This document shows positions 47,833-60,365 of a stretch of DNA of 64,000 nucleotides, piece by piece. Position 1 is the stretch's first letter; every line of letters begins with the position of its first letter. The stretch covers positions 2,790,001-2,854,000 of the forward strand of contig CM075103.1 in the NCBI GenBank assembly GCA_037576195.1, read 5' to 3'. The notes under the pieces are model-generated. The model was given only the letters and a program-made list of their open reading frames with translations. It did no database searches and had not been told where the DNA came from. Source of the stretch: Phytoseiulus persimilis (lineage: Eukaryota > Arthropoda > Arachnida > Mesostigmata > Phytoseiidae). The translations under genes were made by a program, and so were the position numbers.

Positions 47833-47848
47833 TTTACACTTGCTAACT
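47833..47848. repeat. Right 16-bp target-site duplication
   Basis: An exact copy of 46308-46323, immediately outside the tRNA-like head of the retroposon. Confidence 0.85.
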
Positions 47849-50800
47849 AGCGGCATGTCTTTGTCCTGAATCCATCAGAAGGCGTTCTTGATGGGGAACC
47901 CATTCGGAGGCTGCCCTCACTTTGGAAAGTGGTTGATTTAGCCTCCCGGAGTTCGCGCTCATGGTACAATCGCCGCACACCGGCTGACCTCAGATTCTCA
48001 CAAGGCTCCTGGAAACCGAAATGTTGTGCGTTTATTCGGATTGGCGAGAGAAGAAAAGCAAACAACGTCGACCACCGCGATGCCTGTCAAGAGAAAACCT
48101 CGATCCTCCCCCGAAGTGTTCGGACTCGTTCAAGTTATTCAACCGAGCACATCTTGGATAGTTTCTTGACTTTCATTGGCACGCCACAGCTTGGCATTCT
48201 TCTTTTTCCGCCTGGAAATGCCTTCCCGGGACCAAGAGTCCAGAATCCGTTCGGTAGACGCCACGAATCATGCTCCAGTCAGTGCAACTATTAGTATATT
48301 TGTGAACTGGTTCAAAATTTGAATCCGATCGGGCAGTGCAACTGCCAGTCCGTTCGACGACTTTTCCGAAGTTCGAATCCAATCATGCTTCAGCCACTGC
48401 ACGCCATTGGTTGGTTCACTGCAACATGTTTTGTCCCCATTGAAACTGCTCCTGATTTCTCACAGCTTTTCGCTATCATTGCCGGGTTGACTAGAAACGC
48501 ATTGGAAGGCTCGGAGCGGCTGACGCTATAATGCTTCCCCAAGACAAAGCTACAGCCGCACCAACAGCTCCGATGCCTGCTCGCTTTGTGAACCCTGCGA
48601 CTCAGGGAGATTGTCTGGCTGCTCAACTAGGGAAGCAGCCAATCGAGAGTTTTTCTGCCTTTTCCCGACTGGAAGCAACAGAACCATGATTTTGCCTCAA
48701 GCTCGAGGAAAGCCCTCGTGGCCACAGGACAGGACCATATGCTGCTCGGGAAAGTTTGAAGATCCCACACTGCTGCGCAGCCAAAAAGAGGTGTCGTGTT
48801 ATTGTCGGCAACAATGCGGACCCTCAAGAACACAGGCCCAGAACGGCAATTCGGGAAACACATGCCTCTCTGCTCGAAGCCAAACTTTTGATCCGATCGA
48901 GCTCGCCTCTTAGGAGCGTGTAAGCCGCAGCGGGACGCGGAATCATCTGACCCCGAGTGACCACTTCCGGAAACCACACGATCGGAACTTCGGCGCCAAG
49001 AACCTCAGGATACGTTTGGGAACGCGGTGGCCCGAGGGCTGTTGTAACCTCCTGATGATATCCGTAGGTCATCGAGCTTCAATGATCTGCGCCATCACAC
49101 TCCGCAGTGACGTATCGCGAGCATTCGCTGGTCGAATATGAATGTGTCGCACAATATGAGTTGATCGGCCTCACGTAGCTTGAGCAGTGAGAGGAATATG
49201 AGCAATTCGTAACAGCCCATGTTGTCCTTTGAGCTGGAGGGCTCGCAGAGCCGGCAAGTGTTCAGGACCGATGAATGACTGATTGGCGGCCGCTTTCGGG
49301 TCTGCACGTAACAGCCTTTTTGTGGATTCTTCGAGACCGACCGACGTTACCAGGACTATTCCGCGAGATTGGAGCTCTTCCGGTTCCTTGTGGGCACTCC
49401 ATAGACTTCCCGTGGCCTGTCCCTCGCACCGCTTTCATGGATCGTTCTCACAGCCGGAGCATCAGAGAAGGTACTTCAACCAACAGAACAGAAGCGCACA
49501 GGGGAATCTACGGATCCGTGGACGGCCGGCCGCCTGCCCGCTGACCGGAGAGATCTCATTCCTCGCAGGCTCGTCAATGGCTTCTATTGAGATCCGATCA
49601 TGGCGGAGCGAGCTCTTGAATTGGACCGGGTTCATTCTTTGCAATCTTGCTATCCAATTCCAGTCAGAGGTCCGTCGGCGAGCTTGGAGGTGAGAAGGAG
49701 CATTCCGTAGAGGATTTCCACTGCATGGGAATTCGCATGAGGAATTCGATGAACGACCTGAACCTCTCTCGCAAGCTCAGAAGCCGACAAAGCTTCTCGT
49801 ACAGTTTTTGAATGGAGCACGTGATTCGAGGAGTCCATTCGAACTCAAACTCGACTTGAGGAACGGCCACGAACCTTCTGCGCATCGGGAAAACTGAGGG
49901 GAAGATCCCTTGCTCATGTCTCAAGTGCCCGCTCGTCCGGCTTTGGCTCCGCGATCTCATGATTCAACTCCGAGTTCAAGACAGGCTACGCGGGGAAGAT
50001 GTTGCGAGTAGAGTCTAACGATTCCGAGGAGCTCCTCGTTCGGAGCACAGGATGGAAGCAGAAAGGCAGAAGCATCGAGTCCGCGAGATAATACCGCAAC
50101 GCCCGTGTGACGGTTGGAGACACCTGTGCTTGGAGATCCTGAGAGCCAGGATGCTACCAGATCAGAGCAGTCTCCCTCGCAACTGTTCTCTTGTGGGGCA
50201 GATTCGTGACCGTTTCCGAATGGGAAATTGGAGCTCCCCGATTCGGGCGGGAAACGCGAACTCGGAGTTTTCTTCTTTCGGCTCCATGTCTGGGTACCAG
50301 TCCGAGGTCAATTCCTATTTGCCCAGAGTCGGAGATGGAGCTGCTTCTCCTGGAAACCATCTAGGGCCCATAGCTGCCTGCATTGCTACTCCCGCCTACA
50401 TTCCGTCTCCTCTTCCTTAGGAGGCGATGAAGGCGGAGGCTACGCTGAACGAACAGATGGACACACTGGAAAGAGTTGCGCGCAGATGAAGTAGGGAGAA
50501 AGCGGTCGGCTGTGACGACGACCATCTTAACATGTTCCTGCTGCGACAGCTGACTTCAACGAGGAAGCGACTCTCGCCGACTCGGTGCTCTCCCGCCAGC
50601 TGCCGCAACCATTTGCATCGTAACGAAGGAGTTGAAGTCAACATGTTTTGAGGTTGCGCGTCCGTTTGATTTTTTCTACCCCCGGATGGGTCGACAATCG
50701 GAAGTTTCTGTGAGGCTTCGAAAATTCCGAACGCCCTGCTGCTCCACGACCGAACATGCTCCTCGGGGCGGGGTCCCCTATCGTGTGCTCTTTCGTCTCA

Positions 50801-52015
50801 ATCAGTCAGCCCTGAAAATTTACCGAGCCCTCCAGTGGAAAGTGAGAAATGAAGGCTAGCTTGCCAAAGCTCCTTTCTGACCGTCGCAACTTCGAGATGA
50901 CGACCTTGTTTCAATGAACATCAAGTCTCGTGGTGTGCAACGAGCGGGACCTGTCAAAATTCTGCGTCGTCGCTCTTGAGAAATAGCTCATTCGAAGTCG
51001 GTGCGGCGATCGTTGGAAGCAACTCAGGAAATCACCGGGGGCTCAGTTAGTCAGAGTCGGAGGCTGTCCTGCGCCGGCGTTGCAGCGGACTCCGTTCGTT
51101 CCTGCAACCGAGCGTTGGTCTGCTCTTTGTGTCGTCGGTACGAAAGCAGCGGTTCCGCCCTGGTCATTTCTCATTTATCACGCGGAGGCTTCTTGTGGTG
51201 ATTCATTTATTCACGCTTTCTTCATTCATTATCTGTCGCCTTCTACTATGAATTGATTGTAGACCGCGGCCAGGTCTGAGTCTGCCGGGCCGAAGACTGA
51301 CCGCTTGTTCGCCAACAGGCCTGTATGCTCGGAGGAGACAACAATACCGATCTCGTTGAGCTTCTCAACAAGCAACGTCCCAGCGACAATTGGGTTGTTG
51401 TTCGTGGCAAGATTAAGAATTCCCACCCTCGTGCAGACCTTCCCTTGGATCATTCTTCAAACACTGATGTGGTCTCGGATCACACGGTGATTCAAACTCA
51501 TTCCCAGTCCCCGAAGTTATGTTGACAAAAGACCCAGGCTTATCGGCACACTTCCAGTTTAGGCAGGAGGAACCCTCTACCAACTCGAAAAATGTCGCCC
51601 CAGGATCGGATCATGTCAGAAGAACTTGGCACCGGTCGATGGACATTGTTCGGATCGCACAGAGAGTGTTTCTTCCGAGCGGCATGGTTTTTGAATGAGT
51701 TCTTCGTGTCTCGGAGACGCTCAATTGTTGTCGATCAATGGCTCAAGGAATTCACAGGTCCCTGTGAATTCGTTGCATCGAATTCGAATTCCTGTGTCCC
51801 TTCATTTCGCATAAGAGCGGCTTCCTCAACTCTTCGTTGCCACCCATCACGGTTTCTCTATAATCACGTCATCAAGCGTTCGATGCGGGTGCAGGAATAG
51901 CTGCTGAGAATTGCTGCCAGTATCGTCGAGAATCGGGATATGTGAGCGGTGAGAATGCGGAGGTATTCCAACGTGAGTCGCCAACATATTCATATCTGAG
52001 AATGGAGCAAGCACA
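47849..52015. other. Intergenic stretch without recognised gene
   Basis: A loose degenerate repeat of about 55 bases (GAATCCAATCATGCTTCAGC type) recurs two to three times at 48.26-48.40 kb. A short palindrome is at 51748-51771. Some frames look protein-like (51229-51453 minus, 49664-49960 minus) but belong to no family I recognise and lack clear splice sites. Confidence 0.35.
51748..51771. repeat. 11-bp inverted repeat
   Basis: GAATTCACAGG, two-base spacer, CCTGTGAATTC. A small perfect hairpin of no known role. Confidence 0.75.
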
Positions 52016-52983
52016 TAAAGGGCCTACCGGGATAAGCGCCCAACTAGAAAAAAAAGTTTTAGGGAAACTTAAAATGCTCATTCATCGAGAACCAGTGGAG
52101 CTACGTCGCCGATAAAGAAAATTGTTGTGGAGCTCTTTTCAAGTGCTATCGAGCGGCGTAGGCAGCGGGTCCTGGGAACCTCTTTTCCAGCTGAGAAAAT
52201 TTGAAAACTCGTTGGTTCACCCGGGAGGAAAAGGCTGACCACCTTCTCAGATATTGCTACAAGTACTCCTCTTCATCGTCTCCTCGCAGGGCAAGTTTCA
52301 TCCAGCTGCGAGTTTGCGGGGTCCAGATATCAACAGTTGAACGTCGGCGATGAAGCGGTTTTCCCCAGACCTCGTTTGAAACTAATCATTAAATTGATAG
52401 AACCCATCGAATCAAGTCATGTATCTGGAAATAATGGTCAGATCGATCCCGAAATCAACCCCCAGACTCGTTGAAGTAGGCTCAGATCGGTCCCTGACCA
52501 TACTGACTCACTGACCACACTTCTGAGGGTCGATCGGGGTGATTTCGGAAGAAATCTGAGCACACTTTTCGGAGTCTGGGAGGGTGATTCGGTCGGGATC
52601 GATCTGACCATTATTTCCAGATAGATGACTTGATTCGATGACTTCTATTCATTTTTAGGCTGGATTCCAAGCGAGTTCTGGGGAGAAACCGTTTCATCGC
52701 CCATGTTCAACCATTGATATCTCGACCCCGCAAACTCGCATCGGGATGAAACTTGCCGTGCAAGGAGACGATGAGAGGAGTACTTGTAGCGATATCTGAG
52801 AAGGTGGTCAGCCTTCTCCTTCCGGGTGGACCAACGAGTTTTCAATTGTCCTCAACTGGAAAAGAGGATTCGGGGACCCGCTTCCTCCGATATTCGATGG
52901 TCCTTGGTTATCGAGAAATGAGCATTTTAAGTTTTCCAAATTCGATTTTTGCTGTTGTGGCGCTTATCCCGGCAGGCCCTTTA
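52016..52983. mobile_element. 968-bp foldback (long inverted repeat) DNA element
   Basis: The left arm (52016 to about 52480) and right arm (about 52545 to 52983) are imperfect reverse complements over their whole length. The ends read TAAAGGGCCTACCGGGATAA and, reverse-complemented from the right, TAAAGGGCCTGCCGGGATAA. Interior matches include CTGACCACCTTCTCAGATAT and GAATCAAGTCAT. The left arm carries roughly 70 extra bases near 52.11-52.18 kb. The element is flanked by ACA on both sides, a possible 3-bp target duplication; a TAA reading shifted by a base or two, as in PIF/Harbinger, is an alternative. It has no transposase, so it is non-autonomous. The loop-proximal part resembles the 45-bp satellite unit. 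Confidence 0.88.
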
Positions 52984-55900
52984 ACATGGGCTCCCATGGG
53001 CACCTGTCGGATTTGAGGAAGCCAAGGCCGTACGAGCTCTGAAAATCGTTGTGCAAGGTTTGTGATGCCAGTCCATGCCCTCGAAATCGCGCCACGCGAC
53101 GGGCGTGCCAGCAAAGCTCTGGTTTCATTTTCATAAACAAGTTGTCTCCTCTCTGCGCGCGATCTGTTCTTTTTCTGTGGCATTAGCTGGAGATTCGGTG
53201 AGATCCTTGTTCGAAGCCAGGGAAGTCGTTGAAGCAGGCACTGTGATGCCGATCAGTCGATGCATTGCTGTCGCTGATCCAGCAACAGCTGGAGTCTTTG
53301 CCAATCGCCCCGAAAGCTCGAGAAGACGCCCGTGAAATTGAGAAGAAACTAGCGGCTGGTATTGTGTCAAGGGTGAGGAATTTCGCGAAAAAGCATTCCG
53401 CACACGTTGAGGAGCTCGGGGAATCGTACGAGTCGGACGACCGTGGCGACTGGTCGGAGCTTCCGATCGAAGACCTACACATGGGAGGACCGCAAGGACT
53501 GATCACGTTCGGGTTTGTCTGTCGGCCCCTGAACTGCATTGACACTGGAAGTTCAAATCAATACAGAACAATTACCCACGTGTACGGCAACTGAACTACA
53601 TCGCGAGGTTCAGATTCCATAGAGAAGAAATGCGAACTCTGAGGGTTCGGTTGATCAAGATATCCGAACACTGCAGGGAGATTTTCGACGTCTCGCGGGT
53701 GGATGGACCGATCATTCACCGCGAGGATGTGGGCCATTCGAAAAACACGTGAGCTAGACATGAGCGACTCCACGGCCAGTTATTTTTGGATCTCGCGCTA
53801 AACTCACAGCCCCAAGATACAGGACATCCTCCTTCCGAATGGTCACGGAGTATGTGGCTGCGCGCACAGAGTTGCATTATTGGACGTCATTCGGCGAGCA
53901 TCCGCTTGATGGATGGGTGGTCATGATGACTCGATTGAAAATGAGGCTCATCGACGATTGGTGTTGAGCAATTTGTAGCACCCTATGATCAGTGTCGAAC
54001 TTGAGATGACCTGGGAATCGAGGAACTGATGAACGAAGACGCGTAAGGAGTCGAATTTGTTACAAACCGCAGAGTTGATGTACGTTCGTATCAGTGTTCC
54101 AGAGCACAGAGAGTTTTACTCGTTCAGTCCGTCCCGCTGCGGGGGAAAAGCTGAACGAACATCCCTGGCGCTGAAGCACGGTGAGGTTTGCACACATCTC
54201 GATCCTCCTCCGCGAAACTTTATTCCTTCCTTCGACTCTGATATCCCCACGAGCGTACCCCCCGGACAGGTTTCGGTAGAGCCAGAAGAGTGAGGCCTAG
54301 TATTTGAAAGCGATTTCGGCGAATCATGTTAACGAAGAGCATGCTGCGTGATCACGAGCTGCGCGAAGAATCGGTTGACGAACTTGAGGCGAAAAGATGA
54401 AGGAAGCCGCAAACCTGTTCTCACAGGAAGTCTGAAATCTCATCGGAAGGCTCATCGGACTTGAGCCCTTTGTTTGATTGATTTTATAGAGGAATCATTG
54501 ACCATCCCAACTACGCTCATTCCATACGATGCACCGCTCCCTGGAAGTACGCTCTAGCACTCACGAAGAGATGCTCCGGGGTAAGAATCAGGGACAGAGT
54601 GCGCGAAAATTGAGAGCTTCCGAGAAAATATGAATGAAAGAGTGAAATACGGATATTCGTCATTCAAATGGGGGCTGTCAGCACGCGATTGAGTTGATAG
54701 ACGTCGTCAAACCCGCGGAGCATCGACATTCGGCAGAGGGTCCTCGTGAAAAAGCGGCAGTTCCCACTTGGTGTGGCTTCATTCCTCCTACCGAAGTATT
54801 GCGCTCATGGGCTCGGCCGGGTGAAACAGAAGTGACGTCTTGCACCTCCTTTGAGATGTTATTCCGAGTCGTCGACAGCATGTGCGCAGAATCGTACATT
54901 TCGAGCCGAGCGGATGTTGACTTCTTCGGAGGGAAGTGATGAGTCAGAACCAGCCTTAGAAGGGATGATGCTCGGCTTGACTGGGGGATCGTGTTGCAGA
55001 CCGGAAAACTGTCTCACGAGTATGTCTGATGTAAACCAGGGTTGAGCCCATATAGCTCCCAGATCGAGAACCGTTGTATAAACTGGGGCGAACCTCGATG
55101 AGGGGCGATCTTCTGAAAACAGCCCAGGTTTGCATCGCAAGAGAAAAAATGGGAAATATAAAGCATCCGATGGCGCCGTAACGCCATGCGGTTCCAGGGG
55201 CGCTCGACGATCTTGTGAGACGAGGTAGCCCTCTGACGGAGATTGGTCGGCAACTGCTGGGAAAGGCCTGAGAGGACGAGTCCGGCTCTTCCCCTTCCCA
55301 AGTAAATCCTGACCACAGGAATCGCAGCACCGCTTTGCCTCCTCCGCCTGCTGATTTAAGAGAACGGGTTTCGACCAGCCCGAGGTTTGAGGTTTGATGG
55401 AATACATTGAGCTCAACTCGGTTTCTCCATGACGGAGCTATGAGGATGCGCTAATATAAGATTCAGGATAATTCCTCCGCCCTGTATGCGTTTGCTACGT
55501 TGTTCTCAGCCGAGATAATTCATTGCGTCTCGATTAACCTTGAGTGAGCAACGTAGTCAATTTAAGTTCATACTCGAGGCTATTCGTTGAGTCCCGCAGG
55601 GAACTCGACAATATTCTCCTCGGCTCTCGGGATGAGATTCTATTTTTAAACTATCGAGGTGCGAGAGTATTCGGAGACCGATTACGTTGCCTTTCGTCCG
55701 TTGGGTTTCGCGTAATTTCTACTCGATTTGACACCAAATACTTCGAGGCTGCAGGCCTCATCCGAATGCGCATTCCGCGGGTCCTTCTTCTGAACTGGAA
55801 GACGTCCTGGAGAGATGGAATGAGCCGTTTTCAGCGAACGAATTTGTGCGTGGAATTCCAAAGCGCCTGCGTCTATTCGCAGCATGCCATGGGGGCGGGT

Positions 55901-58900
55901 TCCTAGCCGTTCCACGAATACAATAATAGGGAATCAAGGATATGAACACAGTTGCTCGCGGAGAGGTTCTTTAGCATAGCTCATTCGATTCCGGGCTCGC
56001 AGCTGGGAGGGTGGACATTTGGTACTAGCCGGCGAGAATTCCAAATGAGTTCCGCAACTGTGTGAGCTCCTCTCTCGGTTTCGGATTTCGCCCCACCCTC
56101 TGGCGGTTCCCTCTCGCACGAGGGCCGCAAACGCAGAAACTTCCAGAGCTCTCCCCGCCCTTGTGTTCCGCTGAATTCGACGAAGTCTCGAGCCCAATCG
56201 CTTCGCAGCTCATTCTCGAAAGGACAGCAGTTGACTCCGACCTCGGAGAAGCCGACTTTAGAGCCGGCGGACCCCGACGGGACAAACTCGCAAAGTTTTT
56301 CCGAGATCGAACGATCGTCTCGGTTCAGAAGAACAACTCCAAGTACAGGAATCGAGACGAAGAACACCACGGATCCTCTGACGGTAGAGCAGCAGATATC
56401 CACTGCTCGGCGTTTGACATCGAGCTCGTCGGGAGAGCTGGCAGAGTTGTCGGCGATGTCGCCGTCGCTGTTCTTCCTCATTGCGCTCCTACAGATCAAA
56501 TCCTAGCAATAGCTTAAGCCCCTCCCTGTAACAACATCGTTAGTTGAGTGAGGCCCTTACGAGGGCGGTCCGCGCGACGTGACCCATCCGAGATAAAAGC
56601 ACGGGATTTAGACAACGGAGGAGTCCTGAAAAGAGAGAAGAGTTAGCTCATCCCGACAAATCCTATGCTTTCGGAATTACCCAATTACGACGAACGACCA
56701 ACTGCAGTCTTCCCGAGACAGCGAGTTGAACGGCACTCAGTGAGCGCATCGATCGATCTGTCGCGATGCCTTTTTATGTCATTGATGGAGTCATAATCCT
56801 GTGACACTCCGCTCTGTCGAAACCGTGGCGACTCACAGGGTGGGACTCGCGCTCGAGAATCGCAGTGATGTCAACTGAGAGGAGCCTTGAGTTGTTGAGC
56901 CGCAACAACCCACCGAGACAACTCGCGAGGCTGCCGCTGCTTCACCCGGTCGTTCCGTTGTCCACGCCCTGGCATCGTTGAGGGCATTTCGAAGTCTCGA
57001 CGTCGACCGCTCTCGGGACTCTCGAGTTTCCGCCTCTGGATCCGACTATGTCTACGTGAATTCATAGAGAACCCCAGGAATTCTCGGAGCCCTTCGGATC
57101 GGGAGCAAGAGCTTCAGGCCGCTAAATCACAACTTTTTCTTGGAACATCTCACTCAATCATTCAGCTTCGTCCAAAACTCGAATGCCTCGAACTCAGAGA
57201 TAACGATTGATGGTTTCCGTGACCGGGAAAAATTCGCTACACTCGTGAGTTCCGTGAACCGTGCATTGTTCCACAGGAAATGTTCCCGATGAAAACGAAG
57301 GCAGTGGCTGCTACGCAAGCGAGAGCTTTGTGAGAAAAAAAAACGGTTCTGAACTCGAAGGCCATATCGCAACAAAGGCGCCACATTTCCATTCCCGCAT
57401 TCGTGGAGCGAGCCACTCGAGAAAGACCACATCGTCTAAGAAGCTCAAGCCTCTCAAGGGCACTCCTCCCGACGTAATCCGCGAGGAGTCGGATAGCGTG
57501 CCACGCTCCACTGCAAACTTCAGCGTGACAGAATAAATCCTCAGGCGCTCTCCTATCTGGAGCTGTCGTCCGACGTATCGCCTTCGGATGCTCGATCATG
57601 TTCCCTGAACATTTCGGTATTTCAGCCTCGCGGCCTGTGCCGATGTCATCACGCCTGCGTTGTTTGAGAAAGATTTGATCTTCACGGTTCAGGTTCCCAC
57701 AGGGAGGAACGCTCGACATCGGATTTATAAGTACGACACACGGGGTTGTCGGCTACACACACCTGAGTTCCGAGGGAGGCTCCGATTCCACGCTGACGAA
57801 TATGCCAGCGTGAACTCCTCTCCCCCGGACGGCCACTTCTCTTGATCGTTCGATACGATTCTTTCCCTGAGAATTCAGAGAAGCAGCTGACCACTGAGAG
57901 AATCCGCCGAAAAGAGACTCAACGATTCCGAACAAAGTTTCAGATAAAGTTCTCCGAATTTCGTCGAGGAGATCTACGCGCAACAACGAAGGCGAGGCGA
58001 ACCGGCTTCAATTCGTGCCTCGTGAGACGGAGGGCTAACATATGGTTTCGGTGCTCTCGCCATCGCCTGCCACAGGAGACGCATGAAGCATGCCGCAAAG
58101 AATTCTCTTACATTGCTCTTCGAATGTCATTATTAGGTCTTGATGTTCAAATAACAGTGATAGGTAATGAAGTGAGGTAGACTTGCGAATCATCTGTTCG
58201 CCAAACTGCATCTGTGTCGATCACACCGTGAGTGAAGAGCCCATGAGCCTGAAATGAGCTTGTGTTCGTCGCTCCGTGCGACGGTTTCGATACGCCTTCG
58301 GGACGATTAGAGAGCTAGAGTTGTCGTCGTACTGTGTAATTTGGCGATCCGAGGAGCGCATTTCTGACCCTGACTTGGAGTGATGAGCGTACCCTCTGAT
58401 CCGGAACAGTTCGACTGAACCAACGGCCAGCAGCCACGAATGAAGCCGAAAGAGGAAGGGAACTCCTGTTACGATTTTCCATAGCCAATCATAAATAGGG
58501 AGCACTCTGGCATAGCTCTGGTCCTCATTCCAGAATCTCATCTGGAGCTGGGCGAGGACTTTTTTGAACGTGTGGCCGTGTGAACGTGAGGGTTGAGTGG
58601 CTCTGCCAATGGTCTTATATCACAGGGGCGCCGCCGGGTTGCCTTCAAGTTCGTGGTGGGGAATGGACGATATCGGCTCCACCTTGGGGGAGCACGGAAA
58701 CATCCATGAGCCGATCATGCGATTGATATCAGTTTATCAATTGGAATGCATACTTGAATCAAATTTCACACCGAGATCAGCATCCTCAAGTTCGAGAGGA
58801 TGGACGTAGTCAACGTTCAGTCCCGAAGGTATGTACAAAACAGACTATCAGCTAGAACTGACTATCTTCCCTGACAGTGGGACGATGGAGGCGAACCGAA

Positions 58901-59229
58901 CAATCGCCAGCCTTAATACGGGGACATTCTGGTAACCCGATCGGATTGAAATTTCCGAAGAATAACTTCGAGTACGAATAGGCCTCACGAGCGCTCCCGT
59001 CATGTCCATAATTCCAGCAGGGAACAGCCATGACCATTTGCATCGGGTAGGGGGGGGAGGGCGTTCTCCTCAAAACATTCGTCACCTACCTCGCTTCAGT
59101 TCGAGGTTGCGTCTACGATACCCGTCATGATCTCAGTGTAGGCTACCAGGAGCGGTATTCGTTGTGAGAGGGAGAGATACTATCACGAACCAAGGACATC
59201 ACAACGGCTGATGAAGGGTCAATAATATA
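52984..59229. other. Intergenic stretch without recognised gene
   Basis: Several frames of 100-185 codons occur on both strands. One is 55981-56499 minus, which starts with a polar N-terminus followed by a hydrophobic segment (VVFFVSIPVLGVVLL) as in a type II membrane protein. None carries a domain I can name, and most overlap an equally long frame on the other strand. Exons of unrecognised genes may be hidden here. Confidence 0.3.
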
Positions 59230-59360
59230 TTGGGTGCTCACGAAAGTTCTGAGCGCTGGATTTCAACAGCCCATAACTCCGCTTCCAGGGGACGCAGAAA
59301 GTGTATAAGATGCTCAAAATGCATGGATTTCGGGCAGCTCAAAGATACTGCTCAATTAAT
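59228..59360 (+). mobile_element. Mariner-type terminal repeat remnant
   Basis: TA followed by TTGGGTGCTCACGAAAGTTC looks like a mariner-family terminal inverted repeat next to its TA target. The following ~130 bases contain no transposase, and no matching opposite end was found, so this is a truncated or decayed copy. It may not be the same subfamily as the transposase remnant at 40.1 kb. Confidence 0.4.
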
Positions 59361-59969
59361 GTTAATCCAACGAGCCGCCTGCCAACGATGACGGCTTTAC
59401 TCGGACGGCATCATCCAGGAGGGCCCTGTGGCTGACGACGATGATGCTGCTGACACCTCCATGAGCTCTACGTCGAAGTTGTAGTAGTCGTCCTTGGGCG
59501 GGTTAGGGACTGGACTCGTATGGTTCCGTTCAACTCCATGGCCGTATGAGGAGCCGGAGGGGACGAGGGGATCATGCGGAGCACCCTGGGAACAAGTGCG
59601 TCGACGGCTGGCCCCTTATCTGAGATTCTCTGCTAGAACCTCGAACCACCGTCTAACGCTCCATGTACGCGCGTTCAAGAGACTCCGACCCAGACAAAAG
59701 AGTGCGTCGGGTTTGAACCGCGTCTTCGCAGGCCCGTTCCAGTATGGCACTCTTGTTATTAATCCTTTCATTGCATTTTCCGCTGCTTTCCCAGGTCGCT
59801 CGGACGTCGAGCACCATTTCCAGAGCGGGAGAGAGCAAATGAGGTCACTTCGTGTGTGGCTATAGTCCACGCGATCGTGGTTTTCCATCATTATCAACTC
59901 GACTCGTCATGTGTGATCAACGATTTGCGCATGAGGACGGATGGATCGCGAACTAGAATCGTGATCAGA
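59361..59969. other. Intergenic stretch, nothing recognised
   Basis: No supported gene. Short frames occur on both strands without known domains. Confidence 0.3.
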
Positions 59970-60330
59970 ATCCCCGAAAACCCGCGACCACGTTTCAACC
60001 GCCCCAGAATCTTTGTTTTCCAGAAAGTTGGATGACGACGCAAGAATCACAATCATGAATCTGACCTCATCGACGAATTCAGCGTCAGGTTGGGAAGATC
60101 GAGTGAAACTAACACCTGTATAATGCTTGACGACCTGAAAACTCCGCCTTCGTGTCAACCGCCCCGAAAACCTTGGATCTCCAGAAAAGCACACGTCGAC
60201 GGCGAAATCGTGGTCATGAATCTGACCTCCTCAATGAATTCCGCGTCAGGTCGGAAATATCGATGCAAACTGAGACCTGCATCGCGCTCAGCGACCCCGA
60301 AAACCCCCGACTTCGTTCCGAGTATCCCGT
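59970..60330. repeat. ~160-bp tandem repeat, about 2.3 copies
   Basis: Landmarks recur at a spacing of roughly 160 bases. CCTGAAAAC/CCCCGAAAACC-type words are near 59974, 60134 and 60296. TCAACCGCCCC is near 59995 and 60157. ATCATGAATCTGACCTC and GAATTC(A/C)GCGTCAGGT occur in the first two copies. The third copy is partial and runs into an inverted repeat. Confidence 0.75.
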
Positions 60331-60365
60331 AAATCCTGTTTCTGAGAAAAATTTCATGATCACGA

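Noticed and set aside
54859-55416. 185-codon minus-strand frame with a CCDSCG cysteine cluster
   Set aside because: Two Cys pairs alone do not make a zinc finger; no second half, no splice support, and overlapping frames are also open.
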